From Muricea muricata (Eukaryota; Cnidaria; Anthozoa; Malacalcyonacea; Plexauridae), in NCBI GenBank assembly GCA_963855995.1, contig OY979724.1, forward strand, positions 13,019,032-13,083,031: a stretch of 64,000 bases of DNA. The letters run 5' to 3'. The position numbers and the translations under genes are program-made. Numbering within the stretch: position 1 is the stretch's first letter; each line of letters starts with the position of its first letter. The notes below the pieces were generated by a model. That model made no database searches. It saw nothing but the letters and a program-made list of their open reading frames with translations, and was not told where the DNA came from. Positions 1 to 11,900 of the stretch are shown piece after piece.

Positions 1-945
1 GTCGTAGTTCCACATTTCATTCTTGACGAGCCAGCGATTGGCTCTGGTCCTAAGATGGGATTCAGCAAATTACCTATGGCTACAAAGGCAATGAAAAAAG
101 GTGAATGCTATTTGTAAGGAATAAGGATTGTTATGACTTATGACAAGGATTGTAAATTACCACTGAAACAGTAAAACACTGACTACTGGAACAACAGATA
201 CTTTGACAGGGATTTTTTGAGAATGAGTGGTAGTTTATCATTCTTCTCATGTTCTGGTGGTATTCTATTGTTCCAGTGGTGTTCTGCTAGCCATTATTTC
301 ACTTAAAAAACTCTTACCTTCCATTTCTAAGGCTATGTCGAGCATAACTTTATTGGTTCCACTTATAGCCGCATTCCGTGCTTGATTGGCTGTATTGAAT
401 CCAAGTAAATAAGGAGTAAACTTCTGTGGGTGCTGAAGGCAGTATTCAACCTGACCGCCAACAAAGGGTGCGGATAACCCACAAGATATCCCGATGTACA
501 GAACCTTGTCTGACCCTTTGGCTGCAATTTCCAACTCTTTCTTCCCAGCATTCCAGTCGTCCTCACAAGACTCTACCGATGTCATTAAAGCTTGGTCGCC
601 CCCAGAAATGATGTACCTATAGCAAGGTCGCAAGCTGTCATTTTCTGCCAACTCGTTAAATGCTCGACTAATTAGGAATGCTATTCTTCCCGAAGTTCCA
701 CAACCACTCAGAACTATTTTGGCATTTCTTGTCTTCGGTTTGATATACAGAGAGGCAACCTCAGACACATTGTATAACTTCTGTAAAAAACTTGATGACA
801 GGACATTCTGGTAATTTTCCCAACCATTAAAAATTTCCAAATCACATTTGTGTAAATTCTCGAGAATTTTTTCTGTGGGTGCTTTGTCGATATCTTGAGA
901 TATCACGTTTGACTGCTCAGTTATAGGAAATTTGTTTCCCTTCAT
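1..945 (-). CDS. GCKR: Glucokinase regulatory protein / MurQ-family SIS-domain protein, 5' part
   Basis: Two exons are visible, 945-318 and 79-1 (continues off the left edge). The first exon starts at the ATG at 945 and carries an N-terminal PITEQSN segment, as in the GCKR/MurQ family, then a SIS sugar-phosphate fold with the glycine loop VLSGCGTSGR (around residues 77-86) and a second conserved stretch, IGISCGLSAPFVGGQ. The donor at 317/316 (GTAAGA) leaves phase 1. The acceptor at 81/80 restores frame and gives LLNPILGPEPIAGSSRMKCG, the family signature that carries the MurNAc-6-P etherase/GCKR active-site loop. In vertebrates GCKR binds glucokinase in a fructose-phosphate-dependent way; bacterial MurQ is an etherase. 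Only the first SIS half is in the window, so regulator and etherase cannot be separated here. The family call is secure, the exact role is not. Confidence 0.85.
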
Positions 946-1187
946 TTCCTCCCATTGATCAGAAACTTATAGCTTACATAGGTCACAAGGGAGTCACACA
1001 TCATACGTGGCGAAACGGGTGCCCGTTTTGGCAACCCCTGGGGGAAAACCCTAATATTCATACGTCATTCTCACGCTTTGCGTGATTTTCGCGTGTGTTA
1101 GTGCCTATTCCCCTTAAACTTCACCTTGGCGCGGACGACGGCCATATATTGCTTTATTTTTTGTAAAAAGTCTCATAAAAAGTGAGG
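946..1187. promoter_or_regulatory. Divergent intergenic region, GCKR-like / ATP5PD
   Basis: 242 bp separate the two start codons, so the core promoters and both 5'UTRs must lie here unless there are upstream non-coding exons. The stretch is more GC- and CpG-rich than the surroundings (for example around 1010-1030 and 1128-1142). No TATA box at a convincing position was seen for either gene. Bidirectional promoter function is inferred from the spacing only. Confidence 0.5.
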
Positions 1188-2373
1188 ATGTCGTCAAGAC
1201 AGGTTGGGAAATACGTCGTGGATTGGGTGAAAATCGCTACTAGAGTACCTCAAGCAGCCAGGGGCGAGTTTTCCGGCTTTCGTTCAAGGCACGAAACTAT
1301 AAAAACAAGGTATAGTTTTGGAGTTTCCAATATTTATATGTATTTTACAATTTTGAATATGTACTCCATCTTTCTTTGTACATAAACAATGCTTTTAAAT
1401 ACACATGTACAAAAATTACTTTCAAATTTTGTCTCCTATTAACTGTTAGGCTAGAAACGCTGTCAGCACAGCCTGAGGCGATCAACTGGGAGTTTTATAA
1501 AAAGCATATTTCAAAACCTGGTTTCGTGGAGGCATTCGAGAAGTCGGTAAGATTAAAGACACTTAGTGTATGTTGTAGAGTCTAGTCATACGAGCCTGGT
1601 CAAGCCGAGTTGGTCTGCTTTTCCTGGGATCTCACCTCATGCAACCATTTGCTTGTTGTATATTGTAGTTTGCCACAGTAAAAGTGCCATACCCACAAGA
1701 TACTAAGTCCGCTGGTATTAATGAAGAAGAGAAAGAATTTGTAAGTACCTGTCCAGGCTGCCTTTCCTTTGAAGTGCACCAAAATTCGAAACGATAATAT
1801 GAAACTGTCCAAACTAAGTGACTATCACCATTGAAGCGACAGAAAAGAGTAGCAAAATAACCAAAATAAATGACAGAAACACCCTAAGATCAATGTGATG
1901 GTTGGTTACATTTGTTCCAGTAGTTTCATAATGGTCTTCTTCCCAACAGGATCCAAGATTTAAACACATGAAATTTTGCACAAATAAAGCCTGTTTTTTA
2001 CCTTTACCATGTTGTTGTTATAGGATAAGAAATGTGTCGAAGTCGTGCAAGAAACGAATGCAAACATTGCCAGTCTCAAGGAAGAAGTATGCTTGTGTTT
2101 AATGGATTACATTGAAAAATAGACATAAAATATTGATTTGAAATCTTTTACTCTTATAGCTTGCTCAACTGAAAGGATTAAAACCTTTTGAAGAAATATC
2201 GGTAAGAAGGAACAAGCAATGACCTTGGCTTTAAACACACAATTTGTTTCAAAATGTTAACTGTCATAATTTATATTCTATTCTTCCTTCTATAGTCTGA
2301 TGAATACCTTGCTGACAAACCTGATCTACGCAAACAACTGGATGATGAATTTAAAAACTGCATATACAAATAG
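1188..2373 (+). CDS. ATP5PD: Mitochondrial ATP synthase subunit d
   Basis: Six exons: 1188-1309, 1450-1546, 1669-1740, 2024-2086, 2160-2201, 2296-2373. Total 474 nt, 157 aa; the human protein is 161 aa. All introns are GT-AG and phases agree. The ATG at 1188 is used because the peptide from it (MSSRQVGKYVVDWV) matches the family N-terminus; a GTG six bases upstream is irrelevant. Family landmarks in order: DWV near residue 14, INWEFYKKHISKPGFVEAFE (mammalian IDWAYYKANVAKAGLVDDFE region), then the VKVPYPQD motif and an EEEKEF acidic patch. Subunit d belongs to the peripheral stalk of complex V at the inner mitochondrial membrane. The C-terminus (NCIYK) is a little shorter than in vertebrates. 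Confidence 0.96.
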
Positions 2374-2960
2374 ATGTTTTGATCTTTGAATATCTTAATT
2401 CTTAGCAGTTGGAAGTTTGTTAAATATATATTTTATTTCAAGCCTTGAAGACAAATTGATTTTGAACAGCCAATTGGCACAGCCCTTGTACACTTCAAAA
2501 TGCCCATAAGTTCATTTTGAGAATTGTTTTGCCCTAAACATGACATTTCATTTCTTAATGAATACAGTCACACATTTACCAATACACACACACATACATG
2601 TAATACATACATATAAATACAGTTTATTGGGTGGATAATAACACTAAGTATTGGCATTGCCAGTGTAGGTAGTGCAGTCAAAAGCACATGAAAGGTATGT
2701 AGGTGCTTTCACTAATGATAGGACAGAATTTGAAATTTCAAATGAAGGCAGTTTGTTGGGAAGTTGCTATTAACTTCCCAACGGGGGCCTTGCACGAAAC
2801 ATTGAATTCTGTTTGATCTTTTTAAGTGGTGAGAGAACCAATATCATTCCTGGTGTCAGAGTTTTGACTGTTTTCTAAAAATACCTTAATTGTTCATCTA
2901 TGCTGTGAGCAAAACATTTTTTCATTCATCAATGATAGTCTGTTCGAATCTTTTGATATG
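2374..2960. other. Convergent intergenic spacer with shared 3' ends
   Basis: This is the 3' side of both ATP5PD (plus) and TMF1 (minus). A minus-strand AATAAA (plus-strand TTTATT at 2623-2628) lies about 330 bp beyond the TMF1 stop and is the likely TMF1 poly(A) signal. No AATAAA was found for ATP5PD; AT-rich variants occur near 2420-2435. A short CA/CATA microsatellite sits at about 2583-2612. No other gene seen. Confidence 0.6.
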
Positions 2961-5900
2961 TCACCTTCCACTGAGTAGTTCTTGAATCTGAAAGAAAAAG
3001 CAGCATATTAGAGATTCAGATTTACAAATACAAAACAGAGAGAATTTTCTTTCCAATTTGCTTTTGTCCTAGTATGGGTCATAAGCCTTACGCTTGTGCC
3101 AGCTGTATGTGCTTATATCATACACTTCACTGCACTTCTTTATTTCAATTTAGGCTAGAGTTAAAGCTTTGCATGGTGACTCCTGTATTATGAGAAAGCG
3201 AATAATTTCGGGAGTTTTACCATGCATTTATTAAAACAGTTCTGAGCTTCCAAAGAAGCACAAATGTTTTCAAGCTTGTAACTATAACATAACTGCTATG
3301 AGTATAGCCAGGGCTATCAGCATTGAGTAGTTCTAGTAAATACACAGGTAGAGTGCACCATTCTCTTGTCTTGTGTTCAATCAAGCAGTTGACTGTGAAG
3401 ACGTTTACCCACCTGGGCTTTGTACATGTTCTTGATATCCTGTAAATCTAACTTGAGCTCTTCAGTTTCCTCCTGTTTCTCGCCGTACATTTGTAGCAAT
3501 GCGTTGTACTTCGTCTGAAGCTCCTGAGAGATGTGACAAAAAAGACTCAAATTTACACTCGAGAATGTTTAATTTGAACGTTAAAATATAATTTTGTGGA
3601 ACACCACGTAAATTTACTATCGCCTGCACGTAAATTTATTATGCGATGATAAACTTTTGTGGTGTTTCCACAAAATTATATTTTAATTTGATGCAGTAAA
3701 ACCCCGCATCAAAGAACCAGTGGGTTAAGAACCACCAGACTGAAATTTAGGCAAATAGGTACCCAAAATAAAAGAACCACTTCAGGCTGACAAATCAAAC
3801 TGGTTCTTCTTAAAAAACCTTATTAAACTTTTAGCTGAAATAGTTGCTAATCATGTACTAGGAAGAAAACAAAATACTGTGATCTTCCCAGCAGGAATTG
3901 AGGAACAGTTAAGAACCACTACAGTCTGATTTCTTTTCTAAGTACCTGTTGCATAAGAAACACTTCAGCCTGAAGTCGAAATTAACTGGTTCTTTTATGC
4001 GGGGTTTTATTGTAATCACCATGCAAAGAAACTTACGTTGTACAGGTAGGTGTTACGGCAAGGGCGATGAGATCTTCTGATATGGAAAATGTATCATATT
4101 AACTAATTAATACACGAAAATGGGCAGAAATGAACTGTTAAAGAAAGTTTTGGAAGATTTCTTCCCCTTTGGAAGATTCTTACCTGAAATGATTTTCCAA
4201 TATTTCGAAGTTGTTTATTTTCCTTGCTGAGATCTTCATTGCTGTTCATGAGTGTGGTCAATTCTTTGGTCAGAGATTCTCGACTTGACTCCAACGTTGA
4301 AATGGCAGACTGTGTGATAAATGATATCGAGACATTAAGCAAATTGTGCTTTATTGTATATGGTTATGGTTAATTGAAGAGGAAATCCTTCAACACTTTT
4401 AATACTAATACCGAAATTTTTAGGCAAGGTATCAATGATCTTAAAGCTTGAATATCTTGGTTCTTTCCGACAAATACACAAGATTTCTCATCTTATGAAC
4501 AAACGTTTGTTTTGGTGAACAAATTCGGAGTTTTAAAAAACGAAAAACACCTTAGTTTTTTTTTTATTTTGCATAATGAACAGCAATATACGCTTAGTTT
4601 TGTGGTAACACCAGGTAGATTTATGATTGAAAAGCTTTCGATCCCTAAACTACGGGATCTTCATCAGTGATTATAAAGATTTAATCCTGTCCAATCTTAT
4701 TATGTTCCTCGTCTTCGTTCATTCATTACAGGAAGTTCACGTTGTGCTGGCAGGCTCGACGACGTGGTCCCCAAAAGCAAACGTATATTTTTCACGGAAG
4801 ACAAAAAAAAATGAAGAATTTGTGGTCTTGCTAATAGTGGATGCATTCCTAAGGTTATACCCAAGGGAATTGTAGGCAAGGTTGCCATTGGGAATTCGCA
4901 ACGGCGTTTGCCATTTCGTGTGGCAGGTCACACAGGACGAACTATCCAGACGAATTACGTAAAAAGATAGTTCGTTTGATAATTCACCTGCGTGTAAACG
5001 CGGGCAAGCAGACGGATCATCCGTCAAGACGAACTACGCGAAAAGTTCGTTTCAACAGATAGTTCGTCTTGACGGATGATCAGTCTGCTTGCCCGCGTTT
5101 ATACACAGAGAAATTACCAGACGAACTATCTTTTCTTTGCTCAACTTCCTCCAGACGGATTATCTATCTCTGGTATAAATGTGGCCATTATCCGAAGTCT
5201 TTTGAGCAACGAGGTTATTGGGACTTCAACGCTGTTAGTTTAGATACAGTACTTCGACAACTCTATTACATGTATAACCATAACACTCTTAGATTCAACT
5301 TTGGCGTGAACTAATGTTATTTACAGCAAGCTCTTTTACTACCAAGATGCTCCATGCTTGTTTTAAAACTGTAAATCGTGAACTCTGGAATATTAGCACT
5401 GATAATGATCCGAGCATACGATCGAAAGCTTTGCAACAATATATTTACGTGGTGTTTCCAGAAAACTAAACTGATATAAAGGACACCTGACATGTTTGAT
5501 CATGGACAGATAGAGCATAATTTTCCATTTGGTCGTAGCAAAGTCATTCTGGACGATGTGATGTGGTCTAGATCTACCTTTTTTTTATGGGCTGTATTCA
5601 AATCAGTCACATTAAGTGTAGATCGGCGTACATACTCTATTACATTGGTCACTTTGATATAGTCACAACTAAATGGAAACAACAGTAGTGAAGCCAGCCC
5701 GACAATTTGGTCATGCTATCCAAATTAAAATCATCATCATTATTCATTTCTTCTGAAATTGATTCCTAATACGGTCTATCAGAAGGGGTCGCTTCGACTC
5801 TGGGCTTTAAGGACACCTCTACTGTAGCATGTCTCATTCTGATCATGGACAGTTAACACAGAGACAACCATGCAGAAACTAAAACAACCTACTTGCATAG

Positions 5901-8900
5901 AAGCCAGTTCTCCTTCTTTGTGACGAATCGTTGCTCGTAATTCTTCTAAAACCGCTGTACCAACGGACGGCAGGTTTCTCGTCATGGTCTCGGACAAGGA
6001 CAAGATGGAGGAGGAACTAGAGTTGCGACTCCGACGTCTATCCGATGATGATGTTGCCTGCGTCTGATCCTGCGGTCAAACAAACGATATTACACTGTGG
6101 ATATTCTAGCATATAAAGCCCCCTTTACACGACCAAATTTTCTTTGCAAAATTTCATGTGTCAAATGTGTTTTGACTGTAAATTTGGCAAAACCCCCTAA
6201 TTTACATGGTCAAAAGTTGACACATGAAATTTGACAAAGAAAATTTGGTTGTGTAAAACGGGCTTTACTGTATACCCTACTTCCCATCACATGCTCTGAG
6301 TGGGAAGACTTTATAACTGATAGTGATGTGGTACAGTCACTGCTCAAAAGTTTCAATACAAATGTGAAATGTAGTTTCATGTATTGGTAAACTGATACCC
6401 ATAGCTTTTTTTTGGTTAGTCATTCTTGACTTGTGTCAAGATTAAAAATTCTGACTTGCATCTTCTAAAGTCTTTGTACACTTGCGATTAAAATAGTACT
6501 AGTAGAACATGCATATAACCTCAAAATCAAGGAACTGGATTGGCATAGTTGACTAAGCACATCAGCAGGTGTATTCAAACTTTTGAGCAGTAACTGAAGC
6601 TTTCACAGGTACGATTTTAAATTATTTCTAACTGAAGCGCTTTTGTGATATATTTCTCCAGCATTTTTGTTCGTGCAACGTAAGACAGTGTAAAGAACTC
6701 AAGGAGCATTCAAAGTCTTTAAGATGAGGTGTGTTGCCAAGTAGCCAACAGGCTACATTGCCAAGCTTGATGCATCGACAAGCTTAATGTAAATTGTTTT
6801 AACAACTTGTAGCAAGTCTACAAATATTAAGTCTCATCAAGTTTGTTTTTTACAGATGCAATGAACTTGGTGATTAACTTGCACTAAGCTGTTAAGGCCA
6901 CAAACTGCATCAAGTCTGGCATTCCTGGCTGTGCAATTGTAAAACTTAATTTACTACGACGAACTTAAAAAGGAGATGCCAGTTTTACACCTATAAGTCG
7001 ACGAATTTCCCCCTCCAAATGCTTACGGATTTACCTCGTTATCGCCTTCTTCAAGGTCTTCGACTTTCTCCAATCTGTCTTTCTACACAATTCAAATAAT
7101 CAGAATTACGAGCAATTCGCCGAGGTACCCCTTAGGCCTTAGACTCCCCTAGCCTTAGCCTAGATTAGGAATGTAGTAATGACATTGACCAAATCATACC
7201 GTTTGTTCTTCTAGTTTTATCAATTTCTTGTGCTCTGATTCATACTTGGTTCGCTCTACGACAAGTTGTTGCTCCAGAAGACCCTACATATGAGATACAT
7301 TTACCTTGAGAAGATGCTCGCTTCATCGTTCGTGGAAGTTGTTCAAATTTATTTAACAGCATAGTCGTGTTTAAGTACTACAGTATTCACAACATGAATG
7401 ACCGTATTGTATCGGATATACAAACTCTAGCTGAAGGCGAGAGTTGTACATACATTTAGTGTGTCCCAGAAAAAAGGCTACCTTTTGATGTCAAACGTGA
7501 GCGCCGCATGTTCGAATTTGAATGTTTTAATTCCCTAAAGAGCTCATTCTGTGTTATTTTGACAGAGCCAATTTAATTAACAAGCAACGTAAGCATAAAA
7601 AATCTCTGTGTACCAGAGAATTTCGCATTCTTGTGCTCATTGGGGAGTTAAAACATTCAAATTCGAACGCTCGACACTGGCGCTTGATTTCAAATGGTAG
7701 CCTTTTTCTTGGGACACACTGACAGTATATCTCATACAACATGGACGCGAATGCTGTAGATGGCTGGTGAAACTCTCCGATTTTAAAGATCTATTGACGA
7801 AGTAATTTTCAAAATACATCTTACGTAAGATGGGAAAATACAGTTAAAGTTCATGTAAATCAAGAAATCTGTCTCACATATACAGACTCCTTTACTCTCA
7901 TGATTTGTTTTGTGTTTCCTTCCAAGAATGCACTTACAGTACAGTACCTTCTCAACTATCATTGTTTCCAGTTTTTTCGAATGCATAGTCTTCAATGCTT
8001 CGATCTTCCCGGACTCCCTAAGGTCAAATTCATTATCGCGATTTATTAAGCAGTTCACCCTCTCTAAATTCAACACATATAGAATATTAAGGTAGGCAGA
8101 TGCGATTGGGGCGTCTCTTTACGCTCTCTTTATTCAGCTACGACAGAAATTTCCACAATGATGTGATTAAAACAAACGAATTTAAACGCTGTGTAGCAGT
8201 GATCTAAATGCTTAGAATGAATTCACATTCTTCGATGAGAATGCAGTCTATATCTCTGACCTGCTTTTGTAATCTTCCAGTTCTTCTAATTTTGCTTTTT
8301 CCAGCTCAAACTCCGCCTCGATTCTTGACTTTTCTTGTCTGTAGTTCGCCACCTGTGATTCAAGCGATGCAACTCTGGAAGTAAGGTCTATGGACCTCTC
8401 TGTTGCCGCACGTTCCTTCTCCTGTGCCGTCGCTAAAAGACTCTGTGCATCGCCTGAAATCAAAGCATAGAGATGTTGGTAAAGTGTTAGTTGCATTGAA
8501 CTGCTAAAGGCCTTTGCGCCTCGGTTACACGCGAGAAACCTCGATGAAAGAAGTTCAGAAAACCACGCCAGACTTGTTGCAAGTTGTCAATTACCCGTCT
8601 TGTTGCAACTTGTCAAGAAGTGGCAACAAACTTGTCAATTTCATCAGGTTGCAACAAGACTGTTAAAATCAGGATTGTTGCAACTTGTCACTTGCAGATT
8701 TGTTATAACTTGTTATAACTTGTTGTAGCAAGCCTGTAGATAACAAGAATATGAGCTTGTGGATGACTAACCTACGTCACGGGGCTATGACGTAGGCTAG
8801 TGGATGACTCGCAAGAATATTGTGGACAACTTGAAACAGCGACAAGAAACGTCAACAAAGCTTTCTCAACTAATGCAACCGCATCCTCATATCGGCTCGT

Positions 8901-11900
8901 TGATAACAAGTTTGTCGCAAGATGTCAACAGACTTGTTGCAACTTTCGCATTTTTGACCTTGTGTAGCGAGATAGCAGGCTCTAAATTGAATTTCTTTGT
9001 GTTTACATACCCAATCGCTCCGTGAGGTTCTTTTCCAGTTTTTCCCAGGACGTTTGCTGAGTACCATAGGAATGCTGAAGATTTTCAATTTGGCGAAGTA
9101 GAGGTCTTGTGGCTAATAAGTGATTAAGAAGAAATTGTATACAGCAAAAGCCTAAATATCGAGTAAAGGACGTTGAATATATCATTTATTCTTCTCACCA
9201 ACAGAAACGCTTTGTGTTAACTCCTGATTCCGAGTCTCAGCTTCCTGGAGTCTCTGTAACAAAAGTAATGATGGTGGTTAGAAAGTAAAGTTAGAGCTTG
9301 AGAGAGCGATGACAGTGAATGTATTCTGATATACGCTTGATAACAGGAAGGCAACTAGCCTGTACCGGACTAAGCCTTGGCACAACTTGCGTGTTTCTGT
9401 CCGTGTAATAGAAACATTTTCTATAAGTCTTACCATTTGAATGTCAGCAACTTCTTGTCTTAAGTTGTCCTCTCTTCTTGCGGCTTGCTGCTCGCTTCGG
9501 TTCAGCTGTGTTTGCAGATCGCTCACCTACAAGAAACGATCGTGCTACTGGGCTAAGGATGCTTACCAATAGACCACAGATGGCAGTTTGTCCAAACATT
9601 CAAACATTTGGATATATGCAATAAGAAAAGTCCCAAACTCACAGTATGAAAGACAGTTCAACCGACTCATGCTACATTACCTCCATCGCCAAAACTTCGC
9701 ATTCTTTTTGAGATTCTTTCTTCAACTTTTCCATCGCAAGCCTTAATTCTTCTTTGGCCGTCATCTCCACGCTAAGCGTTGCCTCCTTTGAAAAGACAAC
9801 GAGAAATTCGTTCTGCTCAATGACCTGGTTGTTATAGGGAGTCTCCAATGCACAATCATCATGCTCACCTGAACTTCGGTCGACCTGGCTGCGTTTACTT
9901 TATGAAGTTCGGCTATTTCCCTGAAATTCAATGTGTACAGCAGATCAAAATTGTGTTTAAAAATCATCTCATCGAGGATGTTGGAGGATATTGTTTTGCC
10001 AAATGGTATCGAAATAAAATGTCAATGGCTATTGCATGTTGAATCGGATTACGACAGACAAAGTGCTCGACTATGGCAATACAGAGATTCCAGGTTCTAA
10101 CCTAACAAAAACTTGAGATGGGGGGGGGGGGTAAAGCACACCCTATCCCTTGGGCTCTGCGAAGCTTCATGTACAGTATATAGTGAGCATTTGACAATTC
10201 TTGAGAGGGAAGGGCGATCGAATTTCGAATATGAGGTACAGGTAAATATAGACTAGATATCTTGAAAATTGAATGAAACATAGAGACGTACTTGTAAGCG
10301 TTGTCTAATGCCGTTTGTAGACTTGGTAATTTTGCAGCAGATTCTTCCAGCTCGACCTATGACAATTTAACCAACATCACAAAGTCACCACGAACAGTTA
10401 TTGAAGCACAACACTATAATCCCAAGTCTTTAGTCTACGTAAATAGAAACCTTTTGTTTTGCAATCACATCTTCTTGTTTCTTTGTGTAGGCATTTAGTT
10501 TCTTAATTGCGTCTAGAAACGTGAGCAAAAGTGCCAGAATTAGATCTACTGTCACTGGTTTCATCTTCAAAATGACAATATTTAAGGTCGCAATAATGTG
10601 TTACATAAACCTTGACCGAACGACAATTTAATAATTACACTCTCAACCGTTTCTTGTTTTTAACTCGAGTATTGAGTTTACAAGATGTATTTCTTCGGAA
10701 TATGTTTTATTTTTTATTCTGTGTTACCGTCCTGTTCTTTCTCGTGACCGTCTCGTTCTTTTAATATTCCCGTCAATCTTTCAATCTCTGACTCAGCTGC
10801 GTCCAATCGTGTGCTGTAAGAACATGTTTGAGCTGACAATTATTACCTGTTAGAATGCGTGGTTAACTCTGTAATGGTTTAAGCTGTAATGTACCGAAAT
10901 ATATGCGTTTCTTCAATAGTTTACTGTGTCGAAATTTTGGCATGCGTCACCAACCAAGAGTTTGTATCATGAAAGAGAACATGAGTTGTATAAGGTTGAT
11001 AAGAGTTGACAAGCGAGAGTTTGTACGAGAGTTTTCTAAACTGTTATGTCCATAGGCGGCCCAATTCACTGTGTAGTTTCATATATAAGTTGTTATAAGT
11101 ACAGTGAGTTGTTCTTGTATAAGGGTTAAAGAGATTTAACAAGCTAGAGTTTTTATGAGAGTTTTCACAACTCTCATGTCCTGGTCAAACGAGAACAAGA
11201 GTTGCATGAGAGTTAATGAGAGTTGACAAGCGAGAGTTTGCAAGAAAGTCTTTTCAATTCTCATGGTCTATTCAAACAATTAAACAACAGTACAACTATT
11301 ATCAACTGTGATTCTTGTACAACACCTTCAAAAACAATACAAGGACGCCTTGAACACTAAACCACAAGATGACATTTGGGAATATCTGGCTTCCAATATT
11401 AACTTGCCTTAGGTTTTCGTTTGAAGAATTTAGCTCTTTCTCCTTTGTTCGAAGTTTCTTAATATTGGTATTACGTTGGAGAATCTGTTTTGATAATTTT
11501 TCACCTGTAGCACAAAAAAACGGTTTGGTTTACTTGGGGCAAAACTACAAACTGTCATCTACTGTTGTGACATACCCTCTTCCATAAGTTGAGAAACCTG
11601 CTCATCCTTTTCTTGGAGAAGCGATTGGAACTCCTTCAGTTGTCTTTCCATGCTGTACAAAACAAAGATCTGTTGTTTAAAATGCACACTAATATATACA
11701 AACATTACCACCAGAGCGTTTCTGTAGATCACATCAGCTAGTTACTTATTACTGTATGTCAAAGCTGATAAAAAAGCATCTGCAAATCTTACTCTGAGCT
11801 CAAACATTTCTGGGTCTCTTCAAGCTGTTTCTTGAACAAATCTCTTTCCTAAATTAAGTAGAATATTGCAATAAGCAAAGCTCTCTCAGCCACGTGTTTA

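Noticed and set aside
1600-1812. 70-aa minus-strand ORF
   Set aside because: Antisense to ATP5PD exon 3 and its introns.
4737-5314. Two ORFs on opposite strands starting MTDD.SACPRL
   Set aside because: They are the two arms of one palindrome inside a mobile element; no protein family resemblance.
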